Below, piece by piece: positions 5,475 to 6,141 of a DNA stretch of 6,141 nucleotides. The notes below the pieces were generated by a model, which was not told where the DNA came from, did no database searches, and saw only the letters and a list, made by a program, of their open reading frames with translations. Location of the stretch: the NCBI GenBank assembly GCA_009908535.1, contig JAAAOD010000006.1:1-6141 (forward strand). The letters are read 5' to 3'. Position 1 is the first letter of the stretch. Each line of letters opens with the position of its first letter. Made by a program: the position numbers and the translations under genes. This stretch comes from Verrucomicrobiota bacterium (GTDB lineage Bacteria; Verrucomicrobiota; Verrucomicrobiia; Opitutales; Oceanipulchritudinaceae).

Positions 5475-6141
5475 ATTCCCCGCCGCCTTTGAAGGCGATT
5501 CCGGCTGGGAATGCCGACAACCTCGCCCTCGTTTACGACCAAGAGACCCGAGCCAGCCTTTCCCGCAAGGTTGAGTTCCTGCTTCCCTGGCCCGAAGCGG
5601 GCGAGCCGAAAAAGGAACCGGTGGAATGGCCGGAGGAGACGGAGGTGCTGTTCGGCACATGGGGAATGCCTTCGTTGACCCCCGAAGTCCTGGAACGCCT
5701 TCCCAACCTGAAGGTCCTCTTCTACGGCGCGGGTTCGGTGAAGGCGTTGCTCAGCGACGCATTTTTCCGGAAAGGCATCCGCGTCTTCACCGGTGCCCGG
5801 GCCAATGCCGTTCCCGTGGCGGAATTCGCCCTTGCGCAAATCCTGCTTCACTTGAAAGGCATTTCCCGTCTCCGGGTGCGCAGCCTTGCCGATTGGCGGC
5901 ATTACCACGCGACCAACCGCCAGGCCTATCCCGGCAACTACCGCTCGCGCGTCGGGCTGGTTTCCTACGGCGCGATCGCCCGTATTCTCCGGGACCGCCT
6001 CCGCGCCTTCGACCCTGAGGTTTTTTGTCTGGGATCCCTACCTCTCCCGGGAGGAAGCGGCCAGGGAAGAGATCGTGCTGGTCAGCCGCGAGACCCTCTT
6101 CCGCGACTGCCACGCCGTCTCCATCCACACCCCTTTGCTGA
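5471..6141 (+). CDS. D-2-hydroxyacid dehydrogenase, partial at window edge, with apparent frameshift
   Basis: The start is GTG 5471, overlapping the metG stop as GTGA, with GAGGA at 5463-5467 as Shine-Dalgarno. An in-frame TGA at 5462-5464 rules out an earlier start, and the layout implies translational coupling. The N-terminal half is typical of NAD-dependent D-isomer hydroxyacid dehydrogenases: a variable substrate domain (VLFGTWGMPSLTPEVL, then LPNLKVLFYGAGSVK), then ARANAVPVAEFALAQILLHL entering the NAD domain. The nucleotide-binding turn reads VGLVSYGAIAR, with Ser and Ala where GxGxxG has its first and third Gly. After DPEVF at about residue 185 the family continuation (VWDPYLSREEAA ... 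CHAVSIHTPLL) is in the next frame. The shift falls at a T6 run, 6021-6026; five T would restore one frame. The original frame stays open to the edge but turns into Pro/Arg/Gly-rich nonsense. The substrate cannot be told. The catalytic Arg-Glu-His residues lie beyond the window. Confidence 0.85.
   Translation, partial: MNSPPPLKAIPAGNADNLALVYDQETRASLSRKVEFLLPWPEAGEPKKEPVEWPEETEVLFGTWGMPSLTPEVLERLPNLKVLFYGAGSVKALLSDAFFRKGIRVFTGARANAVPVAEFALAQILLHLKGISRLRVRSLADWRHYHATNRQAYPGNYRSRVGLVSYGAIARILRDRLRAFDPEVFCLGSLPLPGGSGQGRDRAGQPRDPLPRLPRRLHPHPFA

Noticed and set aside
5626..6018. 130-aa plus-strand frame within the dehydrogenase
   Set aside because: It is a shifted reading of the dehydrogenase coding sequence. 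The homologous frame starts at GTG 5471 and matches the family.

Overview
The window is GC-rich bacterial chromosome. It best fits Verrucomicrobiota, probably the Opitutae / Puniceicoccales side. This rests on a DUF4465-type secreted protein with a C-terminal VPEPS / hydrophobic / Arg-rich (PEP-CTERM) sorting tail, a solo MetW of the GFxNYGYW...NEVFP type, and a short methionyl-tRNA synthetase lacking zinc-knuckle cysteines. The assignment is inference from protein character, not from a marker gene.

Layout, left to right. Minus strand: a possible gene start running off the left edge (1-42); a small secreted protein of unknown function (77-700); a MetW-like methyltransferase (751-1356, possibly from 1398); a secreted DUF4465 PEP-CTERM protein (1418-2257); and argininosuccinate lyase argH (2368-3768). 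Plus strand: methionyl-tRNA synthetase metG (3933-5474), then a D-2-hydroxyacid dehydrogenase (5471 to the right edge) whose GTG start overlaps the metG stop codon.

argH and metG are divergent, and the 164-base gap between them carries an 8-nt inverted repeat with inward-facing TTGACG hexamers. Between argH and the DUF4465 gene lies the most striking non-coding structure. It is a perfect 50-bp palindrome (2306-2355) with GGGGTCAGACC / GGTCTGACCCC ends, next to a 7-bp hairpin that contains the argH stop codon. It looks like a REP/RAYT-type mobile palindrome serving as the argH 3' end. A second inverted repeat (2241-2272) places the DUF4465 start codon in the loop of a predicted mRNA hairpin.

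Functionally this is mostly housekeeping: arginine biosynthesis (argH), translation (metG) and probably methionine metabolism (metW). Two lineage-type secreted proteins are added, one of them with a surface-sorting tail. The dehydrogenase at the right edge carries an apparent +1 frameshift in a run of six T (6021-6026), which is either a sequencing/assembly error or a recent inactivation. I see no CRISPR array, tRNA, rRNA, transposase gene or obvious multi-gene novel system.
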